64,000 bases of DNA, from the NCBI GenBank assembly GCA_963556195.1, contig CAUVYP010000244.1, positions 3,348,001 through 3,412,000 of the forward strand, in the 5' to 3' direction. Below the pieces are notes generated by a model. The model was not told where the DNA came from. It ran no database searches and saw only the letters and a program-made list of their open reading frames with translations. A program made the translations under genes and the position numbers. Positions 51,233 through 63,884 of this stretch are shown here, piece after piece (within the stretch, counting starts at the first letter, position 1; each line of letters begins with the position of its first letter). This DNA comes from Sepiola atlantica (Eukaryota > Mollusca > Cephalopoda > Sepiida > Sepiolidae).

Positions 51233-53464
51233 TTTAGCGCGTTTTAAAGTTGATATCGCTTTTGTTTATAACTTCCACATTTATTCGAATTGTCCAACGA
51301 AACTTTGCAGACAGTCCCGGAGACACATTTTCTACTGAAGTACCAAGTTTCAGAAGTGCAACTCTTGCACTGCCGGAGATATGTCGATACAAACTGAATA
51401 CGCAAAACATCAACAAAATTTAACGCGTTTTAAAGTTGATATCGCTTTTGTTTATAACTTCGACATTTAGTCGAATTGTGCAACGAAACTTTGCAGACAG
51501 TCGCGGAGACACATGTTCTACTGAAGTACCAAGTTTCAGAAGTGCAGCTTTTGTACTGCCGGAGATATGTCGATAAAAACTGAATACGCAAAACATCAAC
51601 AAAATTTAGCGCGTTTTAAAGTTGATATCGCTTTTGTTTATAACTTCCACATTTATTCGAATTGTGCAACGAAACTTTGCAGACAGTCGCGGAGACACAT
51701 TTTCTACTGAAGTACCAAGTTTCAGAAGTGCAGCTCTTGTACTGCCGGAGATATGTCGATACAAACTGAATACGCAAAACATCAACAAAATTTAGCGCGT
51801 TTTAAAGTTGATATCGCTTTTGTTTATAACTTCCACATTTATTCGAATTGTGCAACGAAACTTTGCAGAGAGTCTCGAATAGGCCTTTTCTACTGAAGTA
51901 CCAAGTTTCAGAAGTGCAGCTCTTGTACTGCCGGAGATATGTCGATACAAACTAAATACGCAAAACATTAACAAAATTTAGCGCGTTTTAAAGTTGATAT
52001 CGCTTTTGTTTATAACTTCACCATTTATTCGAATTGTCCAACGAAACTTTGCAGACAGTCGCGGAGACACATTTTCTACTGAAGTATTAAGTTTCAGAAG
52101 TGCAACTCTTGCACTGCCGGAGATATGTCGATACAAACTGAATACGCAAAACATCAACAAAATTTAGCGCGTTTTAAAGTTGATATCGCTTTTGTTTATA
52201 ACTTCCACATTTATTCGAATTGTGCAACGAAACTTTGCAGACAATCGCGGAGACACATGTTCTACTGAAGTACCAAGTTTCAGAAGTGCAGCTCTTGTAC
52301 TGCCGGAGATATGTCGATACAAACTAAATACGCAAAACATCAACAAAATTTAGCGCGTTTTAAAGTTGATATCGCTTTTGTTTATAACTTCCACATTTAT
52401 TCGAATTGTCCAACGAAACTTTGCAGACAGTCCCGGAGACACATTTTCTACTGAAGTACCAAGTTTCAGAAGTGCAACTCTTGCACTGCCGGAGATATGT
52501 CGATACAAACTGAATACGCAAAACATCAACAAAATTTAGCGCGTTTTAAAGTTGATATCGCTTTTGTTTATAACTTCGACATTTAGTCGAATTGTGCAAC
52601 GAAACTTTGCAGACAGTCGCGGAGACACATGTTCTACTGAAGTACCAAGTTTCAGAAGTGCAGCTTTTGTACTGCCGGAGATATGTCGATACAAACTGAA
52701 TACGCAAAACATCAACAAAATTTAGCGCGTTTTAAAGTTGATATCGCTTTTGTTTATAACTTCCACATTTATTCGAATTGTGCAACGAAACTTTGCAGAC
52801 AGTCGCGGAGACACATTTTCTACTGAAGTACCAAGTTTCAGAAGTGCAGCTCTTGTACTGCCGGAGATATGTCGATACAAACTGAATACGCAAAACATCA
52901 ACAAAATTTAGCGCGTTTTAAAGTTGATATCGCTTTTGTTTATAACTTCCACATTTATTCGAATTGTGCAACGAAACTTTGCAGAGAGTCTCGAATAGGC
53001 CTTTTCTACTGAAGTACCAAGTTTCAGAAGTGCAGCTCTTGTACTGCCGGAGATATGTCGATACAAACTAAATACGCAAAACATTAACAAAATTTAGCGC
53101 GTTTTAAAGTTGATATCGCTTTTGTTTATAACTTCACCATTTATTCGAATTGTCCAACGAAACTTTGCAGACAGTCGCGGAGACACATTTTCTACTGAAG
53201 TATTAAGTTTCAGAAGTGCAACTCTTGCACTGCCGGAGATATGTCGATACAAACTGAATACGCAAAACATCAACAAAATTTAGCGCGTTTTAAAGTTGAT
53301 ATCGCTTTTGTTTATAACTTCCACATTTATTCGAATTGTGCAACGAAACTTTGCAGACAGTCGCGGAGACACATGTTCTACTGAAGTACCAAGTTTCAGA
53401 AGTGCAGCTCTTGTACTGCCGGAGATATGTCGATACAAACTGAATACGCAAAACATCAACACAA
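51233..53464 (+). repeat. 6-monomer HOR, two tandem copies (1,116 bp each)
   Basis: Copies 51233-52348 and 52349-53464 read H E D B I E. The E after H has ACTTCGACATTTAGTCG and the B has GCAGAGAGTCTCG in both. Copy 1 has TTTAACGCG and GATAAAAACTG in its first E. Confidence 0.92.
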
Positions 53465-55324
53465 TTTAGCGCGTTTTAAAGTTGATATCGCTTTTGTTTA
53501 TAACTTCCACATTTATTCGAATTGTGCAACGAAACTTTGCAGACAGTCGCGGAGACACATTTTCTACTGAAGTACCAAGTTTCAGAAGTGCAGCTCTTGT
53601 ACTGCCGCAGATATGTCGATACAAACTGAATACGCAAAACATCAACAAAATTTAGCGCGTTTTAAAGTTGATATCGCTTTTGTTTATAACTTCCACATTT
53701 ATTCGAATTGTGCAACGAAACTTTGCAGACAGTATCGAATAGGCCTTTTCTACTGAAGTACCAAGTTTCAGAAGTGCAGCTATTGTACTGCCGGAGATAT
53801 GTCGATACAAACTGAATACGCAAAACATCAACAAAATTTAGCGCGTTTTAAAGTTGATATCGCTTTTGTTTATAACTTCCACATTTATTCGAATTGTCCA
53901 ACGAAACTTTGCAGACAGTCCCGGAGACACATTTTCTACTGAAGTACCAAGTTTCAGAAGTGCAACTCTTGCACTGCCGGAGATATGTCGATACAAACTG
54001 AATACGCAAAACATCAACAAAATTTAGCGCGTTTTAAAGTTGATATCGCTTTTGTTTATAACGTCGACATTTAGTCGAATTGTGCAACGAAACTTTGCAG
54101 ACAGTCGCGGAGACACATGTTCTACTGAAGTACCAAGTTTCAGAAGTGCAGCTTTTGTACTGCCGGAGATATGTCGATACAAACTGAATACGCAAAACAT
54201 CAACAAAATTTAGCGCGTTTTAAAGTTGATATCGCTTTTGTTTATAACTTCCACATTTATTCGAATTGTGCAACGAAACTTTGCAGACAGTCGCGGAGAC
54301 ACATTTTCTACTGAAGTACCAAGTTTCAGAAGTGCAGCTCTTGTACTGCCGGAGATATGTCGATACAAACTGAATACGCAAAACATCAACAAAATTTAGC
54401 GCGTTTTAAAGTTGATATCGCTTTTGTTTATAACTTCCACATTTATTCGAATTGTGCAACGAAACTTTGCAGAGAGTCTCGAATAGGCCTTTTCTACTGA
54501 AGTACCAAGTTTCAGAAGTGCAGCTCTTGTACTGCCGGAGATATGTCGATACAAACTAAATACGCAAAACATTAACAAAATTTAGCGCGTTTTAAAGTTG
54601 ATATCGCTTTTGTTTATAACTTCACCATTTATTCGAATTGTCCAACGAAACTTTGCAGACAGTCGCGGAGACACATTTTCTACTGAAGTATTAAGTTTCA
54701 GAAGTGCAACTCTTGCACTGCCGGAGATATGTCGATACAAACTGAATACGCAAAACATCAACAAAATTTAGCGCGTTTTAAAGTTGATATCGCTTTTGTT
54801 TATAACTTCCACATTTATTCGAATTGTGCAACGAAACTTTGCAGACAGTCGCGGAGACACATGTTCTACTGAAGTACCAAGTTTCAGAAGTGCAGCTCTT
54901 GTACTGCCGGAGATATGTCGATACAAACTGAATACGCAAAACATCAACACAATTTAGCGCGTTTTAAAGTTGATATCGCTTTTGTTTATAACTTCCACAT
55001 TTATTCGAATTGTGCAACGAAACTTTGCAGACAGTCGCGGAGACACATTTTCTACTGAAGTACCAAGTTTCAAAAGTGCAGCTCTTGTACTGCCGCAGAT
55101 ATGTCGATACAAACTGAATACGCAAAACATCAACAAAATTTAGCGCGTTTTAAAGTTGATATCGCTTTTGTTTATAACTTCCACATTTATTCGAATTGTG
55201 CAACGAAACTTTGCAGACAGTATCGAATAGGCCTTTTCTACTGAAGTACCAAGTTTCAGAAGTGCAGCTATTGTACTGCCGGAGATATGTCGATACAAAC
55301 TGAATACGCAAAACATCAACAAAA
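52349..55324 (+). repeat. 8-monomer HOR, two tandem copies (1,488 bp each)
   Basis: Copies 52349-53836 and 53837-55324 read H E D B I E D A. They overlap the second 6-monomer copy, so the 8-monomer unit is the 6-monomer unit plus D A. Both have CAACACAATTTAGC before the second D and GCTATTG in A. Copy 2 has ACGTCGACATTT in E. Confidence 0.92.
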
Positions 55325-55696
55325 TTTAGCGCGTTTTAAAGTTGATATCGCTTTTGTTTATAACTTCCACATTTATTCGAATTGTGCAACGAAACTTTGC
55401 AGACAGTATCGAATAGGCCTTTTCTACTGAAGTACCAAGTTTCAGAAATGCAGCTCTTGTACTGCCGCAGATATGTCGATACAAACTGAATACGCAAAAC
55501 ATCAACAAAATTTAGCGCGTTTTAAAGTTGATATCGCTTTTGATTACAACTTCCACATTTATTCGAATTGTGCAACGAAACTTTGACGACAGTCTCGAAT
55601 AGGCCTTTTCTACTGAAGTACCAAGTTTCAGAAGTGCAGCTCTTGTACTGCCGGAGATATGTCGATACAAACTGAATACGCAAAACATCAACAAAA
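55325..55696 (+). repeat. A-B pair linking HORs
   Basis: The A at 55325 has CAGAAATGCAG, a marker shared with the second A of each later round (59233, 61838, 63699). The B at 55511 has GATTACAAC and CTTTGACGACAG. Both occur in the A A B F order of the 13-monomer HOR to the right. Confidence 0.85.
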
Positions 55697-57930
55697 TTTA
55701 GCGCGTTTTAAAGTTGATATCGCTTTTGTTCATAACTTCCACATTTATTCGAATTGTGCAACGAAACTTTGCAGACAGTCGCAGAGACACATTTTCTACT
55801 GAAGTACCAAGTTTCAGAAGTGCAGCTTTTGTACTGCCGGAGATATGTCGATACAAACTGAATACGCAAAACATCAACAAAATTTAGCGCGTTTTAAAGT
55901 TGATATCGCTTTTGTTTATAACTTCCACATTTATTCGAATTGTGCAACGAAACTTTGCAGACAGTCGCGGAGACACATTTTCTACTGAAGTACCAAGTTT
56001 CAGAAGTGCAGCTCTTGTACTGCCGGAGATATGTCGATACAAACTGAATACGCAAAACATCAACAAAATTTAGCGCGTTTTAAAGTTGATATCGCTGTTG
56101 TTTATAACTTCCACATTTATTCGAATTGTGCAACGAAACTTTGCAGACAGTCTCAAATAGGCCTTTTCTACTGAAGTACCAAGTTTCAGAAGTGCAGCTC
56201 TTGTACTGCCGGAGATATGTCGATACAAACTGAATACGCAAAACATCAACAAAATTTAGCGCGTTTTAAAGTTGATATCGCTTTTTTTTATAACTTCCAC
56301 ATTTATTCGAATTGTGCAACGAAACTTTGCAGACAGTCTCGAATAGGCCTTTTGCTACTGAAGTACCAAGTTTCAGAAGTGCAGCTCTTGTACTGCCGGA
56401 GATATGTCGATACAAACTGAATACGCAAAACATCAACAAAATTTAGCGCGTTTTAAAGTTGATATCGCTTTTGTTCATAACTTCCACATTTATTCGAATT
56501 GTGCAACGAAACTTTGCAGACAGTCGCAGAGACACATTTTCTACTGAAGTACCAAGTTTCAGAAGTGCAGCTTTTGTACTGCCGGAGATATGTCGATACA
56601 AACTGAATACGCAAAACATCAACAAAATTTAGCGCGTTTTAAAGTTGATATCGCTTTTGTTTATAACTTCCACATTTATTCGAATTGTGCAACGAAACTT
56701 TGCAGACAGTCGCGGAGACACATTTCCTACTGAAGTACCAAGTTTCAGAAGTGCAGCTCTTGTACTGCCGGAGATATGTCGATACAAACTGAATACGCAA
56801 AACATCAACAAAATTTAGCGCGTTTTAAAGTTGATATCGCTTTTGTTTATAACTTCCACATTTATTCGAATTGTGCAACGAAACTTTGCAGACAGTCTCA
56901 AATAGGCCTTTTCTACTGAAGTACCAAGTTTCAGAAGTGCAGCTCTTGTACTGCCGGAGATATGTCGAGACAAACTGATACGCAAAACATCAACAAAATT
57001 TAGCGCGTTTTAAAGTTGATATCGCTTTTGTTTATAACTTCCACATTTATTCGAATTGTGCAACGAAACTTTGCAGACAGTCTCGAATAGGCCTTTTGCT
57101 ACTGAAGTACCAAGTTTCAGAAGTGCAGCTCTTGTACTGCCGGAGATATGTCGATACAAACTGAATACGCAAAACATCAACAAAATTTAGCGCGTTTTAA
57201 AGTTTATATCGCTTTTGTTTATAACTTCCACATTTATTCGAATTGTGCAACGAAACTTTGCAGACAGTCCCGGAGACACATTTTCTACTAAAGTACCAAG
57301 TTTCAGAAGTGCAACTCTTGCACTGCCAGAGATATGTCGATACAAACTGAATACGCAAAACATCAACAAAATTTAGCGCGTTTTAAAGTTGATATCGCTT
57401 TTGTTTATAACTTCTACATTTATTCGAATTGTGCTACGAAACTTTGCAGACAGTCGCGGAGACACATTTTCTACTGAAGTACCAAGTTTCAGAAGTGCAG
57501 CTCTTGTACTGCCGGAGATATGTCGATACAAACTGAATACGCAAAACATCAACAAAATTTAGCGCGTTTTAAAGTTGATATCGCTTTTGTTTATAACTTC
57601 CACATTTATTCGAATTGTGCAACGAAACTTTGCAGACAGTCTCAAATAGGCCTTTTCTACTGAAGTACCAAGTTTCAGAAGTGCAGCTCTTGTACTGCCG
57701 GAGATATGTCGATACAAACTGAATACGCAAAACATCAACAAAATTTAGCGCGTTTTAAAGTTGATATCGCTTTTGTTTATAACTTCCACATTTATTCGAA
57801 TTGTGCAACGAAACTTTGCAGACAGTCTCGAATAGGCCTTTTGCTACTGAAGTACCAAGTTTCAGAAGTGCAGCTCTTGTACTGCCGGAGATATGTCGAT
57901 ACAAACTGAATACGCAAAACATCAACAAAA
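55697..57930 (+). repeat. F-D-C-B(+1) tetramer, three tandem copies (744-745 bp)
   Basis: Copies 55697-56441, 56442-57185 and 57186-57930. In the third an H-like unit (TCCCGGAG, no GTCCAACG) replaces F. Each ends with a 187-bp B carrying CCTTTTGCTACTG. The C at 56814 is one base short (GTCGAGACAAACTGATACGC). The F units have GTTCATAAC. Confidence 0.9.
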
Positions 57931-60900
57931 TTTAGCGCGTTTTAAAGTTTATATCGCTTTTGTTTATAACTTCCACATTTATTCGAATTGTCCAACGAAA
58001 CTTTGCAGACAGTCCCGGAGACACATTTTCTACTGAAGTACCAAGTTTCAGAAGTGCATCTCTTGCACTGCCAGAGATATGTCGATACAAACTGAATACG
58101 CAAAACATCAACAAAATTTAGCGCGTTTTAAAGTTGATATCGCTTTTGTTTATAACTTCTACATTTATTCGAATTGTGCTACGAAACTTTGCAGACAGTC
58201 GCGGAGACACATGTTCTACTGAAGTACCAAGTTTCAGAAGTGCAGCTTTTGTACTGCCGGAGATATGTCGATACAAACTGAATACGCAAAACATCAACAA
58301 AATTTAGCGCGTTTTAAAGTTGATATCGCTTTTGTTTATAACTTCCACATTTATTCGAATTGTGCAACGAAACTTTGCAGACAGTCTCGAATAGGCCTTT
58401 TCTACTGAAGTACCAAGTTTCAGAAGTGCAGCTCTTGTACTGCCGGAGATATGTCGATACAAACTAAATACGCAAAACATTAACAAAATTTAGCGCGTTT
58501 TAAAGTTGATATCGCTTTTGTTTATAACTTCACCATTTATTCGAATTGTCCAACGAAACTTTGCAGACAGTCGCGGAGACACATTTTCTACTGAAGTATT
58601 AAGTTTCAGAAGTGCAACTCTTGCACTGCCGGAGATATGTCGATACAAACTGAATACGCAAAACATCAACAAAATTTAGCGCGTTTTAAAGTTGATATCG
58701 CTTTTGTTTATAACTTCCACATTTATTCGAATTGTGCATCGAAACTTTGCAGACAGTCGCGGAGACACATGTTCTACTGAAGTACCAAGTTTCAGAAGTG
58801 CAGCTCTTGTACTGCCGGAGATATGTCGATACAAACTGAATACGCAAAACATCAACACAATTTAGCGCGTTTTAAAGTTGATATCGCTTTTGTTTATAAC
58901 TTCCACATTTATTCGAATTGTGCAACGAAACTTTGCAGACAGTCGCGGAGACACATTTTCTACTGAAGTACCAAGTTTCAGAAGTGCAGCTCTTGTACTG
59001 CCGCAGATATGTCGATACAAACTGAATACGCAAAACATCAACAAAATTTAGCGCGTTTTACAGTTGATATCGCTTTTGTTTATAACTTCCACATTTATTC
59101 GAATTGTGCAACGAAACTTTGCAGACAGTATCGAATAGGCCTTTTCTACTGAAGTACCAAGTTTCAGAAGTGCAGCTCTTGTACTGCCGGAGATATGTCG
59201 ATACAAACTGAATACGCAAAACATCAACAAAATTTAGCGCGTTTTAAAGTTGATATCGCTTTTGTTTATAACTTCCACATTTATTCGAATTGTGCAACGA
59301 AACTTTGCAGACAGTATCGAATAGGCCTTTTCTACTGAAGTACCAAGTTTCAGAAATGCAGCTCTTGTACTGCCGGAGATATGTCGATACAAACTGAATA
59401 CGCAAAACATCAACAAAATTTAGCGCGTTTTAAAGTTGATATCGCTTTTGATTATAACTTCCACATTTATTCGAATTGTGCAACGAAACTTTGCAGACAG
59501 TCTCGAATAGGCCTTTTCTACTGAAGTACCAAGTTTCAGAAGTGCAGCTCTTGTACTGCCGGAGATATGTCGATACAAACTGAATACGCAAAACATCAAC
59601 AAAATTTAGCGCGTTTTAAAGTTGATATCGCTTTTGTTCATAACTTCCACATTTATTCGAATTGTGCAACGAAACTTTGTAGACAGTCGCAGAGACACAT
59701 TTTCTACTGAAGTACCAAGTTTCAGAAGTGCAGCTTTTGTACTGCCGGAGATATGTCGATACAAACTGAATACGCAAAACATCAACAAAATTTAGCGCGT
59801 TTTAAAGTTGATATCGCTTTTGTTTATAACTTCCACATTTATTCGAATTGTGCAACGAAACTTTGCAGACAGTCGCGGAGACACATTTTCTACTGAAGTA
59901 CCAAGTTTCAGAAGTGCAGCTCTTGTACTGCTGGAGATATGTCGATACAAACTGAATACGCAAAACATCAACAAAATTTAGCGCGTTTTAAAGTTGATAT
60001 CGCTTTTGTTTATAACTTCCACATTTATTCGAATTGTGCAACGAAACTTTGCAGACAGTCTCAAATAGGCCTTTTCTACTGAAGTACCAAGTTTCAGAAG
60101 TGCAGCTCTTGTACTGCCGGAGATATGTCGATACAAACTGAATACGCAAAACATCAACAAAATTTAGCGCGTTTTAAAGTTGATATCGCTTTTGTTTATA
60201 ACTTCCACATTTATTCGAATTGTGCAACGAAACTTTGCAGACAGTCTCGAATAGGCCTTTTGCTACTGAAGTACCAAGTTTCAGAAGTGCAGCTCTTGTA
60301 CTGCCGGAGATATGTCGATACAAACTGAATACGCAAAACATCAACAAAATTTAGCGCGTTTTAAAGTTTATATCGCTTTTGTTTATAACTTCCACATTTA
60401 TTCGAATTGTCCAACGAAACTTTGCAGACAGTCCCGGAGACACATTTTCTACTGAAGTACCAAGTTTCAGAAGTGCAACTCTTGCACTGCCAGAGATATG
60501 TCGATACAAACTGAATACGCAAAACATCAACAAAATTTAGCGCGTTTTAAAGTTGATATCGCTTTTGTTTATAACTTCTACATTTATTCGAATTGTGCTA
60601 CGAAACTTTGCAGACAGTCGCGGAGACACATGTTCTACTGAAGTACCAAGTTTCAGAAGTGCAGCTTTTGTACTGCCGGAGATATGTCGATACAAACTGA
60701 ATACGCAAAACATCAACAAAATTTAGCGCGTTTTAAAGTTGATATCGCTTTTGTTTATAACTTCCACATTTATTCGAATTGTGCAACGAAACTTTGCAGA
60801 CAGTCGCGGAGACACATTTTCTACTGAAGTACCAAGTTTCAGAAGTGCAGCTCTTGTACTGCCGGAGATATGTCGATACAAACTGAATACGCAAAACATC

Positions 60901-62768
60901 AACAAAATTTAGCGCGTTTTAAAGTTGATATCGCTTTTGTTTATAACTTCCACATTTATTCGAATTGTGCAACGAAACTTTGCAGACAGTCTCGAATAGG
61001 CCTTTTCTACTGAAGTACCAAGTTTCAGAAGTGCAGCTCTTGTACTGCCGGAGATATGTCGATACAAACTAAATACGCAAAACATTAACAAAATTTAGCG
61101 CGTTTTAAAGTTGATATCGCTTTTGTTTATAACTTCACCATTTATTCGAATTGTCCAACGAAACTTTGCAGACAGTCGCGGAGACACATTTTCTACTGAA
61201 GTATTAAGTTTCAGAAGTGCAACTCTTGCACTGCCGGAGATATGTCGATACAAACTGAATACGCAAAACATCAACAAAATTTAGCGCGTTTTAAAGTTGA
61301 TATCGCTTTTGTTTATAACTTCCACATTTATTCGAATTGTGCAACGAAACTTTGCAGACAGTCGCGGAGACACATGTTCTACTGAAGTACCAAGTTTCAG
61401 AAGTGCAGCTCTTGTACTGCCGGAGATATGTCGATACAAACTGAATACGCAAAACATCAACACAATTTAGCGCGTTTTAAAGTTGATATCGCTTTTGTTT
61501 ATAACTTCCACATTTATTCGAATTGTGCAACGAAACTTTGCAGACAGTCGCGGAGACACATTTTCTACTGAAGTACCAAGTTTCAGAAGTGCAGCTTTTG
61601 TACTGCCGCAGATATGTCGATACAAACTGAATACGCAAAACATCAACAAAATTTAGCGCGTTTTAAAGTTGATATCGCTTTTGTTTATAACTTCCACATT
61701 TATTCGAATTGTGCTACGAAACTTTGCAGACAGTATCGAATAGGCCTTTTCTACTGAAGTACCAAGTTTCAGAAGTGCAGCTCTTGTACTGCCGGAGATA
61801 TGTCGATACAAACTGAATACGCAAAACAGCAACAAAATTTAGCGCGTTTTAAAGTTGATATCGCTTTTGTTTATAACTTCCACATTTATTCGAATTGTGC
61901 AACGAAACTTTGCAGACAGTATCGAATAGGCCTTTTCTACTGAAGTACCAAGTTTCAGAAATGCAGCTCTTGTACTGCCGGAGATATGTCGATACAAACT
62001 GAATACGCAAAACATCAACAAAATTTAGCGCGTTTTAAAGTTGATATCGCTTTTGATTATAACTTCCACATTTATTCGAATTGTGCAACGAAACTTTGCA
62101 GACAGTCTCGAATAGGCCTTTTCTACTGAAGTACCAAGTTTCAGAAGTGCAGCTCTTGTACTGCCGGAGATATGTCGATACAAACTGAATACGCAAAACA
62201 TCAACAAAATTTAGCGCGTTTTAAAGTTGATATCGCTTTTGTTCATAACTTCCACATTTATTCGAATTGTGCAACGAAACTTTGCAGACAGTCGCAGAGA
62301 CACATTTTCTACTGAAGTACCAAGTTTCAGAAGTGCAGCTTTTGTACTGCCGGAGATATGTCGATACAAACTGAATACGCAAAACATCAACAAAATTTAG
62401 CGCGTTTTAAAGTTGATATCGCTTTTGTTTATAACTTCCACATTTATTCGAATTGTGCAACGAAACTTTGCAGACAGTCGCGGAGACACATTTTCTACTG
62501 AAGTACCAAGTTTCAGAAGTGCAGCTCTTGTACTGCCGGAGATATGTCGATACAAACTGAATACGCAAAACATCAACAAAATTTAGCGCGTTTTAAAGTT
62601 GATATCGCTTTTGTTTATAACTTCCACATTTATTCGAATTGTGCAACGAAACTTTGCAGACAGTCTCGAATAGGCCTTTTGCTACTGAAGTACCAAGTTT
62701 CAGAAGTGCAGCTCTTGTACTGCCGGAGATATGTCGATACAAACTGAATACGCAAAACATCAACAAAA
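57931..62768 (+). repeat. 13-monomer HOR, two tandem copies (2,419 bp each)
   Basis: Copy 1 (57931-60349) reads H E B I E D A A B F D C B(+1). Copy 2 (60350-62768) reads H E D B I E D A A B F D B(+1). The equal length is a coincidence of one unit gained (D at 60722) and one lost (C). Shared markers: AAAGTTTATATCG in H, ACTTCTACATTTATTCG with GTGCTACG in E, and CAGAAATGCAG in the second A. Confidence 0.92.
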
Positions 62769-63884
62769 TTTAGCGCGTTTTAAAGTTGATATCGCTTTTG
62801 TTTATAACTTCCACATTTATTCGAATTGTGCAACGAAACTTTGCAGACAGTCTCGAATAGGCCTTTTCTACTGAAGTACCAAGTTTCAGAAGTGCAGCTC
62901 TTGTACTGCCGGAGATATGTCGATACAAACTAAATACGCAAAACATTAAAAAAATTTAGCGCGTTTTAAAGTTGATATCGCTTTTGTTTATAACTTCACC
63001 ATTTATTCGAATTGTCCAACGAAACTTTGCAGACAGTCGCGGAGACACATTTTCTACTGAAGTATTAAGTTTCAGAAGTGCAACTCTTGCACTGCCGGAG
63101 ATATGTCGATACAAACTGAATACGCAAAACATCAACAAAATTTAGCGCGTTTTAAAGTTGATATCGCTTTTGTTTATAACTTCCACATTTATTCGAATTG
63201 TGCAACGAAACTTTGCAGACAGTCGCGGAGACACATGTTCTACTGAATTACCAAGTTTCAGAAGTGCAGCTCTTGTACTGCCGGAGATATGTCGATACAA
63301 ACTGAATACGCAAAACATCAACACAATTTAGCGCGTTTTAAAGTTGATATCGCTTTTGTTTATAACTTCCACATTTATTCGAATTGTGCAACGAAACTTT
63401 GCAGACAGTCGCGGAGACACATTTTCTACTGAAGTACCAAGTTTCAGAAGTGCAGCTCTTGTACTGCCGCAGATATGTCGAAACAAACTGAATACGCAAA
63501 ACATCAACAAAATTTAGCGCGTTTTAAAGTTGATATCGCTTTTGTTTATAACTTCCACATTTATTCGAATTGTGCTACGAAACTTTGCAGACAGTATCGA
63601 ATAGGCCTTTTCTACTGAAGTACCAAGTTTCAGAAGTGCAGCTCTTGTACTGCCGGAGATATGTCGATACAAACTGAATACGCAAAACATCAACAAAATT
63701 TAGCGCGTTTTAAAGTTGATATCGCTTTTGTTTATAACTTCCACATTTATTCGAATTGTGCAACGAAACTTTGCAGACAGTATCGAATAGGCCTTTTCTA
63801 CTGAAGTAATAAGTTTCAGAAATGCAGCTCTTGTACTGCCGGAGATATGTCGATACAAACTGAATACGCAAAACATCAACAAAA
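62769..63884 (+). repeat. Start of a further HOR round B I E D A A
   Basis: B (62769), I (62955), E (63141), D (63327), A (63513), A (63699), matching 60908-62023 of the previous round. Small changes include AACATTAAAAAAATT before I, GAATTACC in E, GTCGAAACAAAC in D and GTAATAAG in the second A. Confidence 0.92.

Noticed and set aside
110..63882. About 60-codon minus-strand reading frames, one per monomer, with recurring peptide
   Set aside because: 186 is divisible by three and the stop codon lies at a fixed place, so one frame stays open in most units by geometry alone. Most begin at TTG rather than ATG. Class G units contain an in-frame stop, and -1/+1 units shift the frame. The two box families change six bases without sparing amino acids. 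No known domain is visible.
109..63884. Naming the host species from the satellite
   Set aside because: I do not recognise this 186-bp monomer as a named satellite. A database search of the consensus would be needed, so only the broad eukaryotic assignment is given.
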